This document shows, piece by piece, positions 33,186 through 39,744 of a DNA stretch of 39,744 bases. Within the stretch, counting starts at the first letter, position 1. Every line of letters starts with the position of its first letter. The notes under the pieces are model-generated. The model searched no databases, was not told the DNA's origin, and was given only the letters and a program-made list of their open reading frames with translations. The position numbers were made by a program, and so were the translations under genes. Source of the stretch: an uncultured Prevotellaceae bacterium (lineage in GTDB: Bacteria > Bacteroidota > Bacteroidia > Bacteroidales > Muribaculaceae); NCBI GenBank assembly GCA_900318865.1, contig ONMF01000020.1, positions 1-39,744 of the forward strand. Direction: 5' to 3'.

Positions 33186-33207
33186 GGGAGCGCCGCTTGG
33201 CGCCCCC
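33186..33207 (-). terminator. Terminator behind the small conserved gene
   Basis: GGGAGCGCC (33186-33194) pairs with GGCGCCCCC (33199-33207), 8 of 9 pairs, four-base loop. On the minus strand it is followed by GTTGTTTTG. It is 24 bases beyond the stop at 33232. Confidence 0.6.
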
Positions 33208-33231
33208 ATTAGTTAATGTCGAAACAAAATA

Positions 33232-33387
33232 TCAGTTGGCTAAAAAATTGCCAAGGCCGGCTGGCATCATCACGCTGAACGAGTAGACACGAGCAAATTG
33301 CTTCAAGAATTCTACCGTTGTCGTTTTCGGTCCTTTCACTGGTTGTTCTTTTGTTTCATAATTCACTTGAGTAGAGGTTTTATGCAT
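33232..33387 (-). CDS. Small conserved Bacteroidales hypothetical protein
   Basis: A 51-residue protein beginning MHKTSTQVNYETKEQ and ending TTTVEFLKQFARVYSFSV plus MMPAGLGNFLAN. The pattern of an F-x-x-QFAR-x-Y helix and a closing G-x-FLAN resembles many short Bacteroides/Prevotella proteins of unknown role. The longer frame from 33465 adds 26 residues with little resemblance. It sits alone in the 555-base space between GH97 and nqrA and has a terminator. I do not know its function, and the call rests on a remembered pattern. Confidence 0.6.
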   Translation of the reverse strand: MHKTSTQVNYETKEQPVKGPKTTTVEFLKQFARVYSFSVMMPAGLGNFLAN

Positions 33388-33524
33388 AGGCAAATCTGTT
33401 TTGGGGTGTTTACATTTATATAACGAGTGCACACTCATAATATTATACGCTATTACACTTTTCACATTATTTCACCAAACCACACGCCGCAGGCGGGCCA
33501 TAAGCCACGAAATTCCGCACTTTA

Positions 33525-33556
33525 CTTGTCCATCCGGCATTTTTTTCATACTTTTG
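33525..33556 (+). promoter_or_regulatory. Promoter of the nqr operon
   Basis: CTTG (33525-33528), 20 bases, TACTTTTG (33549-33556). The start near 33562 gives a leader of about 30 A/T-rich bases. Confidence 0.65.
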
Positions 33557-33593
33557 TAATTTAGAATAATTACAACCAACTCAATAACAAAGT

Positions 33594-34913
33594 ATGGCAA
33601 ACATCAAACTGAAAAAAGGTTTTGACCTCATTCTGAAAGGTCAACTCACCAGTGATGCCATCACACCTGCCAATGCCAGCCCCACCTATGCCATCGTGCC
33701 CGATGATTTTCAGGGCATCGTTCCGCGCATGGACGTGAAAGAGGGGCAGTCGGTTCAGGCCGGAGCAACCATCTACCACGACAAGAACCACGAGCAAATC
33801 AAGGTCACGGCACCGGTTGCCGGAGTGGTCAAGGAGGTGCGACGGGGTGAGAGAAGAAAAATCGAAGCCATCATCATCGAGCCCGACGGATCGGGACGGC
33901 AAGTGACGCACGACAAGACGGCACCCGTCAAGAAGCTCCTGCTCGAATCCGGCCTGTGGGTCATGATGCGACAAAGGCCCTACGATGTGGTGCCTGCTCC
34001 CGATGTGGCACCGCGCGACATCGTGGTCACATGCTTCGACTCGGCACCACTGGCGCCATCGCTCATGCACCTGCTCGCCGACGATGTCCGCTACGTGGCA
34101 CCAGGTGTCAAGGCTCTCAAGGAACTCACCGATGGCAATGTGTACCTCTGTTTCCGGCCCAACGAGGAAATCGACATCGACGACGCACAAGTGATGACCG
34201 TGCAGGGGCCCCACCCCGCCGGAAACGCCGGCGTGCAGCTGGCCAACATCAAGCCCGTGAACAAGGGCGAGGTGGTGTGGACGCTCGATGTGCTCACGCT
34301 GGCACGCATCGGCAAGCTGGTGAAAACCGGAGTAGTGGACTTCGACACCATCGTGGCCGTCACAGGCGAAGGCGTGTCGACGCCGCGCCTTCTCAAGGCC
34401 ACCATGGGATGCAGCATCCTATCGCTGCTTCAAGATGACAACGTGCACGACATGCGCATCATCAGCGGCAACGTGCTCACCGGCTTCAAAGTGAACGCCG
34501 AGCAATGGCTGCGCGCGCCCTACAGGCACATCACCGTCATTCCCGAAGTGGCACAACGCGATGAGTTTATGGGATGGGCTTCTCTCAGCCCCAAGCGGTT
34601 CAGCATTTACCACCTGTTCACCAGCTGGCTCACCCCGGGCAAGAAGCCTGTGTCGCTCGATGCCCGCATCAAGGGGGGAGAAAGGGCCATCGTCAGGCTC
34701 GACGAATACGACCGCATGCTGCCCATGGACATCTATGCCGAATTTCTCATCAAAGCCATCATTGCCGGCGACATCGAAAAGATGGAGCAGCTGGGCATCT
34801 ATGAGGTGGCGCCCGAGGACTTTGCGCTCGCCGAGTATGCCGACACGTCGAAACTCGAGTTGCAACGCATCGTCCGCCAAGGGCTCGACAAATTGCGGGC
34901 CGAGATGGAGTAA
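33594..34913 (+). CDS. nqrA: Na+-translocating NADH:quinone reductase subunit A
   Basis: A 439-residue peripheral subunit of the six-subunit sodium pump Na+-NQR, linked to quinone handling. The N-terminal KKGFDLILKG, a lipoyl/barrel-like domain (IKVTAPVAGVVKEVRRGERRKIEAIIIE in parts, IKVTAPVAGVVKEV and RRGERRKIEAI) and the RnfC-like region are typical, and length fits. It is the first of nqrABCDEF, all on the plus strand with gaps of 6 to 36 bases. Confidence 0.97.
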   Translation: MANIKLKKGFDLILKGQLTSDAITPANASPTYAIVPDDFQGIVPRMDVKEGQSVQAGATIYHDKNHEQIKVTAPVAGVVKEVRRGERRKIEAIIIEPDGSGRQVTHDKTAPVKKLLLESGLWVMMRQRPYDVVPAPDVAPRDIVVTCFDSAPLAPSLMHLLADDVRYVAPGVKALKELTDGNVYLCFRPNEEIDIDDAQVMTVQGPHPAGNAGVQLANIKPVNKGEVVWTLDVLTLARIGKLVKTGVVDFDTIVAVTGEGVSTPRLLKATMGCSILSLLQDDNVHDMRIISGNVLTGFKVNAEQWLRAPYRHITVIPEVAQRDEFMGWASLSPKRFSIYHLFTSWLTPGKKPVSLDARIKGGERAIVRLDEYDRMLPMDIYAEFLIKAIIAGDIEKMEQLGIYEVAPEDFALAEYADTSKLELQRIVRQGLDKLRAEME

Positions 34914-34949
34914 AACGATTTCTATTAACCCATAAATTTTGACAAGACT

Positions 34950-36158
34950 GTGAAATTTTTGAGAAAATACATGGACAAGATTCAGCCGCAATTCCGGCCT
35001 GGAGGTAAACTCCAAAAACTGGAGTCGGTCTATGACGGCATGGAATCTTTCTTGTTCACACCCAATACCACCAGTCATAGCGGAACTCACATCCACGACG
35101 GCAACGACCTCAAGCGAACCATGATAACGGTGGTGGTGGCCCTGATGCCGGCTTTGTTCTTTGCCATGTACAACATCGGATTGCAGCATTACCTAGCCAT
35201 CGGACAGCCCGAAACGCCGTGGCTCACGATGTGGACGTTTGGCTTGCTGGCCATGTTGCCCGTGATTGTGGTGAGCTACGTCGTGGGCTTGGGCATCGAG
35301 TTTATCGGCGCACAGATTCACCACAAGGAAATCCAGGAAGGATTTCTGGTGACGGGCATCTTGATTCCGCTCATCGTCCCCATCAACACTCCGCTGTGGA
35401 TGGTGGCCGTGGCAACGGCTTTCGCCGTCATCTTCGCCAAGGAAGTGTTCGGCGGAACGGGAATGAACATCTTTAACGTGGCACTCATCACGCGTGCCGT
35501 GCTTTTCTTCGGATATCCCTCACGCATGAGCGGCGATGAGGCCTTTGTCAAGACCGATGCGGCCTTCGGCATGGGCGCGGGTACAACAGTCGACACCTTC
35601 TCGGGAGCCACTCCGCTGGGACAAATCGCCACCAACGTGGGCGACTCGCTGTCGCTGCACAATGTAGTGGGCGACCCCATCACCACATGCGACGCTTTCA
35701 TGGGAACCATTGCCGGCTCACCGGGCGAAACATCGATGGTGGCCATCCTCGTCGGGGCGGCCATCCTGCTCGTCACCGGCGTGGCTTCATGGAGAGTGAT
35801 GTGCTCGGTGTTTGCCGGCGGACTGGCCATGGCGGCACTGGCAGGCGCATTTCCCTCGCCCACCTATCCGGCCTCTATGCTCTCGCCCTGGGCACAGCTG
35901 TGCTACGGCGGTTTCGCTTTCGCGGCCGTGTTCATGGCCACCGACCCGGTCACAGGTGCCCGCACGCGTGTCGGGCAGTATATCTATGGCTTCCTCATCG
36001 GCGTTTTTGCCATCCTCATCCGCATCTACAATGGCGGCTACCCCGAGGGGGCCATGCTGGCGGTGCTGCTGATGAACGCCTTTGCACCGCTCATCGACCA
36101 TTGCGTGGTTTCGTTCAACATCAAGCGCCGCATGCAGCGAGCCGGCAACAAAAAATGA
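34950..36158 (+). CDS. nqrB: Na+-NQR subunit B
   Basis: A 402-residue membrane subunit with about ten helices that carries riboflavin and covalently bound FMN. The flavin-attachment motif SGAT is present, with the acceptor T221. The likely start is GTG 34950 (MKFLRKYMDKIQPQFRPGG), because these first residues match the family; ATG 34971 (MDKIQPQF) is the alternative. It follows nqrA by 36 bases. Together with NqrD and NqrE it forms the sodium path. Confidence 0.96.
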   Translation: MKFLRKYMDKIQPQFRPGGKLQKLESVYDGMESFLFTPNTTSHSGTHIHDGNDLKRTMITVVVALMPALFFAMYNIGLQHYLAIGQPETPWLTMWTFGLLAMLPVIVVSYVVGLGIEFIGAQIHHKEIQEGFLVTGILIPLIVPINTPLWMVAVATAFAVIFAKEVFGGTGMNIFNVALITRAVLFFGYPSRMSGDEAFVKTDAAFGMGAGTTVDTFSGATPLGQIATNVGDSLSLHNVVGDPITTCDAFMGTIAGSPGETSMVAILVGAAILLVTGVASWRVMCSVFAGGLAMAALAGAFPSPTYPASMLSPWAQLCYGGFAFAAVFMATDPVTGARTRVGQYIYGFLIGVFAILIRIYNGGYPEGAMLAVLLMNAFAPLIDHCVVSFNIKRRMQRAGNKK

Positions 36159-36160
36159 AA

Positions 36161-36165
36161 GGAGG
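36161..36165 (+). promoter_or_regulatory. Strong Shine-Dalgarno in front of nqrC
   Basis: GAAAGGAGGACTTCGTT precedes the ATG at 36174; GGAGG (36161-36165) is 8 bases away. No other nqr gene has one. Confidence 0.88.
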
Positions 36166-36173
36166 ACTTCGTT

Positions 36174-36899
36174 ATGAACAAAAACAGTAATCTTTATCAA
36201 ATCCTCTACTCGGCCATCATGGTGGTGCTCGTGGGCACTGTTTTGGCGTTCGTGTATATGGCGCTCAAACCCAGGCAGGACGACAACATTGCCAACGACA
36301 AGCGCAAGCAGATTCTCAGCGCCATCCACATCCCCGCCACGGCCGACCAGCAACTGAAAAACATCTATCACAAGTACATCACAGCCGAGATGCTGGTCGA
36401 CGACCATGGCAATGTGGTGGACTCGACGGCCAACGTCGCTTTCGACATCGACATGAAGAGCAATGTCAAGGCCACCCACAGGAAACTGCCCGTGCTGGTG
36501 AGCAAGCTCGACGACGGCAGCACCAAGTACATCATCCCGGTCTATGGAGCGGGACTGTGGGGACCCATCTGGGGATATATAGCGGTCGATGCCGACGGCA
36601 AGACCATCTACGGAGCCAACTTCTCGCATGAGAGCGAGACACCGGGACTCGGAGCACGCATCACCGACGACCCGGCTTTCGCCAATGCCTTCAACGGCAA
36701 AACGCTTTACAAAGACGGGGCGTTCAAGTGTGTCGAGGTCATGAAAAAGGGGCAACTGCCCACCAACGGTGCCGACTACATCGATGCCTTGAGCGGAGCC
36801 ACCATCACAAGCCGCGGTGTGGGCAACATGATGCAGCAGTGCCTGGGGCTCTACGATGGATTCTTCAAGAAAATTCAATCTCAAAACGCTAACAACTGA
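36174..36899 (+). CDS. nqrC: Na+-NQR subunit C
   Basis: A 241-residue subunit with one N-terminal membrane helix (about 8-28) and a periplasmic FMN-binding domain. The covalent FMN site is SGAT with T210 (DALSGATITSRGVGNMM). GLWGPIWGYIAV and HESETPGLGARI are further family marks. It is the only nqr gene with a textbook Shine-Dalgarno, perhaps to raise its yield relative to nqrB. Confidence 0.97.
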   Translation: MNKNSNLYQILYSAIMVVLVGTVLAFVYMALKPRQDDNIANDKRKQILSAIHIPATADQQLKNIYHKYITAEMLVDDHGNVVDSTANVAFDIDMKSNVKATHRKLPVLVSKLDDGSTKYIIPVYGAGLWGPIWGYIAVDADGKTIYGANFSHESETPGLGARITDDPAFANAFNGKTLYKDGAFKCVEVMKKGQLPTNGADYIDALSGATITSRGVGNMMQQCLGLYDGFFKKIQSQNANN

Positions 36900-36909
36900 C
36901 ATTCGCAAT

Positions 36910-37533
36910 ATGCTATCCAAGAAAAACAAAGAAGCACTGTTCAATCCGCTGTCGAAAGACAATCCGGTGCTTGTGCAAATTCTGGGCATCTGCTCCACTC
37001 TGGCTGTCACGGCCAGCATGGAGCCGGCCATCGTCATGGGCATCAGCGTCATAGCGGTGATGGCGCTCAGCAATGTGATTATTTCGTTCATCAGGAAATC
37101 CATTCCCACCACCATCCGAATCATCGTGCAGCTGGTGGTGGTGGCCGCCCTTGTGATCATCGTCCAGCAATTCCTCATCGCGTTCGATTACGATGTGTCC
37201 AAGCAGCTGTCGGTCTTCATCGGGCTGATTATCACTAATTGCATCCTCATGGGGCGCCTCGAGGCGTTCGCACTCAACAACCGCCCATGGCCGTCGTTCC
37301 TCGACGGCATCGGCAACGGGCTGGGCTACACCATCATCCTGGTCATTGTGGCGGCGGTGCGCGAGCTCTTCGGCTCGGGAACCCTCATGGGCTTCCAGGT
37401 GATTCCGCAGTGGTGCTACGACCATGGCTACGAGAACAACGGACTCATGATTCTGCCTCCCATGGCACTCATCACTGTGGCGTGCATCATCTGGGTGCAC
37501 CGCGCTCGCAACCCGGAACTCATGGAAAATTGA
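36910..37533 (+). CDS. nqrD: Na+-NQR subunit D
   Basis: A 207-residue integral membrane subunit with six helices. It starts MLSKKNKEALFNPLSKDNPV, as the family does, followed by QILGICSTLAVT, whose Cys is part of the intramembrane iron site shared with NqrE. ATG 36910 was chosen; an in-frame ATG at 36856 lies inside nqrC. The gap to nqrC is 10 bases. Confidence 0.97.
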   Translation: MLSKKNKEALFNPLSKDNPVLVQILGICSTLAVTASMEPAIVMGISVIAVMALSNVIISFIRKSIPTTIRIIVQLVVVAALVIIVQQFLIAFDYDVSKQLSVFIGLIITNCILMGRLEAFALNNRPWPSFLDGIGNGLGYTIILVIVAAVRELFGSGTLMGFQVIPQWCYDHGYENNGLMILPPMALITVACIIWVHRARNPELMEN

Positions 37534-37557
37534 CAACTCTGATAAATCAATACGATT

Positions 37558-38172
37558 ATGGAAGAACTGAATTTATTTGTCAAGTCGATTTTCATCGACA
37601 ACATGATATTTTCCTATTTTTTGGGAATGTGCTCGTTCCTGGCCGTTTCCAAAAATGTAAAAACGGCCTTCGGGCTCGGACTTGCCGTCACCTTCATGCT
37701 GGTGGTGACCATGCCCATCAATTTTCTGCTCGACAAGTACGTCTTGCAGCCGGGGGCGCTGGCATGGCTCAGCCCGGCGCTGGCAAGCGTCGACCTGAGC
37801 TTCCTGGGGCTCATCATGTTCATTGCGGTTATCGCCAGCGCCACCCAGCTGGTGGAGATGGCGGTCGAAAAATTCTCGCCGGCGCTTTACGCCTCGCTGG
37901 GAATCTTCCTGCCGCTCATCGCCGTGAACTGCGCCATCCTGGGCGGAGCGCTGTTCATGCAGCAAAAGGATTTCCCGGGCGCACTCACCGCCACCGTCTA
38001 TGGAGCCGGCTCTGGCATCGGGTGGCTTCTGGCCATCGTGGGCCTTGCCGCCATCCGCGAGAAACTGGCCTACAGCAATGTGCCCCGCCCGCTACGCGGC
38101 ATCGGCATCACCTTCATCATCACCGGGCTCATGGGCATCGCCTTCATGAGTTTCATGGGCATTAAACTTTGA
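37558..38172 (+). CDS. nqrE: Na+-NQR subunit E
   Basis: A 204-residue membrane subunit, inverted homologue of NqrD, with six helices. [22 protein letters not shown] includes the conserved Cys of the intramembrane iron centre (in two parts [12 protein letters not shown] and [10 protein letters not shown]), and a second one is in [13 protein letters not shown]. It is 24 bases behind nqrD and 6 before nqrF. Confidence 0.97.
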   Translation: MEELNLFVKSIFIDNMIFSYFLGMCSFLAVSKNVKTAFGLGLAVTFMLVVTMPINFLLDKYVLQPGALAWLSPALASVDLSFLGLIMFIAVIASATQLVEMAVEKFSPALYASLGIFLPLIAVNCAILGGALFMQQKDFPGALTATVYGAGSGIGWLLAIVGLAAIREKLAYSNVPRPLRGIGITFIITGLMGIAFMSFMGIKL

Positions 38173-38178
38173 ACCGTC

Positions 38179-39483
38179 ATGGCTATGAACACAGCTATCA
38201 TTATTTTAAGCACAGCATCAACCACCGTCATGGCCAGTGCGGCAGTGTTTCTGCTCATCACGCTGGCACTCGTGGTCTTGTTGCTCGTGGCACGCCATTA
38301 TCTCGTGCCGCAAGGTAAAGTGAAAATCGACATCAACAATGGCACCCGACAGCTCGAGGTCGACACGGGATCGTCGTTGCTCAACACCCTCCACGCCAAT
38401 GGCGTGATGCTCTCAAGCGCATGCGGCGGAAAAGGAAGCTGCGGACAATGCCGCGTGCAGGTGGTCGACGGAGGCGGAGAAATCCTGCCCACCGAGGCCG
38501 TGCACTTCTCACGGCGCGAGCAGCAGGACCACTGGAGGCTGGGATGCCAGGTGAAAGTGAAAAACGACATGAACATCGCACTGCCGGCCAGCGTGCTCAG
38601 CGTCAAGGAGTACGAATGTACCGTGGTGAGCAACAACTTGGTGTCGTCGTTCATCAAGGAGTTTATCGTGGCACTGCCGCCGGGCGAGCACATGGACTTC
38701 ATTCCGGGCTCTTATGCGCAAATTCGCATTCCGCCCTACTCCATGGACTACGACAAGGACATCGACAAGCAGTCGCTGGGCGAGTACCTGCCCACATGGC
38801 AAAAGTACGACATGTTCTCGCTCAAGTGCCGTAACACCGAAGAAACGGTCAGGGCCTACTCCATGGCCAACTATCCGGCCGAGGGCGACCGGTTCATGCT
38901 CACCGTGCGCATCGCAACACCGCCCTTCAAGCCCAAAGACCAGGGCACGGGCTTCATGGATGTGATGCCGGGCATCGCTTCGAGCTACATCTTCACCCTC
39001 AAGCCGGGCGACAAGGTGATCATGAGCGGCCCCTACGGCGATTTCCACCCCATCTTCGACTCCAAGAAGGAAATGATCTGGGTGGGAGGCGGAGCCGGAA
39101 TGGCACCGCTCAGGGCACAAATCATGCACATGACCCGCACGCTCAACACGCGCGACCGCCAGATGCACTATTTCTACGGGGCGCGTTCACTGTCGGAGGT
39201 GTTCTATCTCGACGACTTCCTCGAGCTTGAAAAGGAATTTCCCAATTTCCACTTCCATCTGGCTCTCGACAGGCCCGACCCGGCAGCCGACGAAGCGGGC
39301 GTGAAGTATACACCGGGATTTGTGGCACCCGTCATGCGCGACACCTACCTCGCCGCTCACGAGGCTCCCGAGGACTGCGAGTACTACATGTGCGGCCCCG
39401 CCATGATGAGCAAGACGGTCAACGACCTGCTCGATTCGCTTGGAGTGGATCCCTCCAGCATCCACTACGACAACTTCGGCTGA
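38179..39483 (+). CDS. nqrF: Na+-NQR subunit F (NADH-oxidising, 2Fe-2S/FAD)
   Basis: A 434-residue entry point for electrons from NADH. One N-terminal membrane helix (about 18-38) is followed by a ferredoxin domain whose [2Fe-2S] ligands are C82, C88, C91 and C123 (ACGGKGSCGQC, RLGCQV). The FAD domain has RAYSMANYP and the NADH domain has GGGAGMAPLRAQI and YYMCGPAMM. It ends the operon, followed by a strong terminator. ATG 38185 is an alternative start. Confidence 0.97.
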   Translation: MAMNTAIIILSTASTTVMASAAVFLLITLALVVLLLVARHYLVPQGKVKIDINNGTRQLEVDTGSSLLNTLHANGVMLSSACGGKGSCGQCRVQVVDGGGEILPTEAVHFSRREQQDHWRLGCQVKVKNDMNIALPASVLSVKEYECTVVSNNLVSSFIKEFIVALPPGEHMDFIPGSYAQIRIPPYSMDYDKDIDKQSLGEYLPTWQKYDMFSLKCRNTEETVRAYSMANYPAEGDRFMLTVRIATPPFKPKDQGTGFMDVMPGIASSYIFTLKPGDKVIMSGPYGDFHPIFDSKKEMIWVGGGAGMAPLRAQIMHMTRTLNTRDRQMHYFYGARSLSEVFYLDDFLELEKEFPNFHFHLALDRPDPAADEAGVKYTPGFVAPVMRDTYLAAHEAPEDCEYYMCGPAMMSKTVNDLLDSLGVDPSSIHYDNFG

Positions 39484-39508
39484 CGCCACATCTACGCCAG
39501 CCTCTTCG

Positions 39509-39538
39509 CTCCCCTGCCACCCGGCGGGGGAGTTTTTT
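39509..39538 (+). terminator. Terminator of the nqr operon
   Basis: CTCCCCTGCC (39509-39518) pairs with GGCGGGGGAG (39523-39532) with one T-G wobble and a four-base loop, followed by six T. A classical intrinsic terminator. Confidence 0.9.
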
Positions 39539-39600
39539 ACTGCCTAAACCAAGCAGGCCAGCGAGTCAATAATCCATTATCATTACCATTCCATATCCTC

Positions 39601-39629
39601 TAGAACCTCTAGATAATCTAGAGGTTCTA
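39601..39629. repeat. Perfect inverted repeat between two convergent terminators
   Basis: TAGAACCTCTAGAT (39601-39614) and ATCTAGAGGTTCTA (39616-39629) form a perfect 14-bp palindrome with one central base. Near-repeats of TAATCTA continue to 39640. It is A/T-rich with no T-tract and stands between the nqr and rRNA terminators. Confidence 0.85.
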
Positions 39630-39644
39630 TATAATCTATAGGAT

Positions 39645-39687
39645 AAAAAAAAAACGGAGCCGCGGCCCGTTGCTGGGTCGCGGCTCC
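39645..39687 (-). terminator. Terminator of the rRNA operon
   Basis: On the minus strand a 13-bp stem (39687-39675 with 39668-39656, one G-T pair) is followed by ten T (39654-39645). It is placed directly behind the 5S rRNA. Confidence 0.9.
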
Positions 39688-39692
39688 TTAGG

Positions 39693-39744
39693 GGGCGGTT
39701 ACCTACTCTCCCACTTTCGCAGTACCATCGGCGTGGTGAGGCTT
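39693..39744 (-). rRNA. rrf: 5S ribosomal RNA, 3' part (runs off the window)
   Basis: The minus strand from the right edge contains GCCGATGGTACTGCGAAAG and GTGGGAGAGTAGGTAACCGCC, the highly conserved 3' half of 5S rRNA. About 52 bases are visible and the 5' half and the rest of the rRNA operon lie beyond the edge. The 3' end is approximate (about 39693-39696). Confidence 0.92.

Noticed and set aside
35787..37178. 463-codon open frame on the minus strand, antisense to nqrB, nqrC and nqrD
   Set aside because: It is the complement of three well-recognised nqr genes; its His/Val/Asp-rich composition is what the complement of GC-rich coding sequence gives, with no domain or promoter.
1..39744. 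CRISPR array, prophage, toxin-antitoxin or restriction system
   Set aside because: No regularly spaced repeats and no cas, phage, toxin, methylase or integrase genes were found; the only array-like tract is the three-unit 11-bp repeat at 5812-5844.

Overview
This window comes from a Bacteroidales genome, probably Muribaculaceae or a close gut relative. That placement is inferred from several marks. Promoters have the phylum-specific form TTTG-N19/20-TAnnTTTG. The tmRNA tag is GENNYALAA. Also present are a CCDC81-like HU plus SPOR protein, type III glutamine synthetase, a GH97 enzyme, Na+-NQR and a WYL-regulator remnant. Base composition is fairly GC-rich for the order. Nearly all genes are chromosomal housekeeping or periplasmic genes. 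I see no prophage, CRISPR array or intact mobile element.

Layout. 1-98: end of an IS3-family element running off the left edge. 159-3008 (minus): HtrA protease and a lipoprotein beta-lactamase-fold hydrolase. 3115-4356 (plus): exported MINPP-like histidine phosphatase. 4438-5664 (minus): histidine-decarboxylase-like PLP enzyme with a signal peptide. 5957-7212: rpsF-rpsR-rplI. 7334-13573: a long plus-strand cluster of a Dabb protein, mutY, an AGCS amino-acid/Na+ symporter, a decayed GntP permease, glxK, a THUMP-like methyltransferase and a threonine aldolase. 13624-13820: dead WYL-regulator fragment. 13908-15560 (minus): C69 dipeptidase. 15626-16023 (minus): tmRNA. 16329-19176: DUF4369 lipoprotein and glnN. 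19159-22801 (minus): recJ-recQ with a long leader. 23256-26430: MscS channel, TPR protein, HU/SPOR protein. 26368-28351 (minus): Ntn-hydrolase, DUF486 and YcxB-like operon. 28437-30938: thioesterase, dprA, uridine phosphorylase. 31044-33038 (minus): GH97. 33232-33387 (minus): conserved small protein. 33594-39483: complete nqrABCDEF. 39693-39744 (minus): 3' end of 5S rRNA of an rRNA operon converging on nqr.

How the genes work together. The Na+-NQR makes the sodium gradient that the AGCS symporter would use. recJ/recQ, mutY and dprA are DNA-maintenance functions. tmRNA rescues stalled ribosomes. The exported hydrolases (HtrA, the class C hydrolase, MINPP-like phosphatase, C69 and Ntn amidases, GH97) fit a gut polymer and peptide scavenger.

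The most unusual points are these. Textbook Shine-Dalgarno sequences lie in front of rpsR, rplI and nqrC, in a phylum whose ribosome hides its anti-SD behind bS6/bS18/bS21. The HDC-like PLP enzyme has a signal peptide. Two gene remnants (WYL regulator, GntP permease) can be read base by base. A perfect palindrome sits inside the tmRNA promoter. The rplI terminator shares its T-tract with the next gene's promoter. I did not find a wholly new multi-gene system that I could defend.
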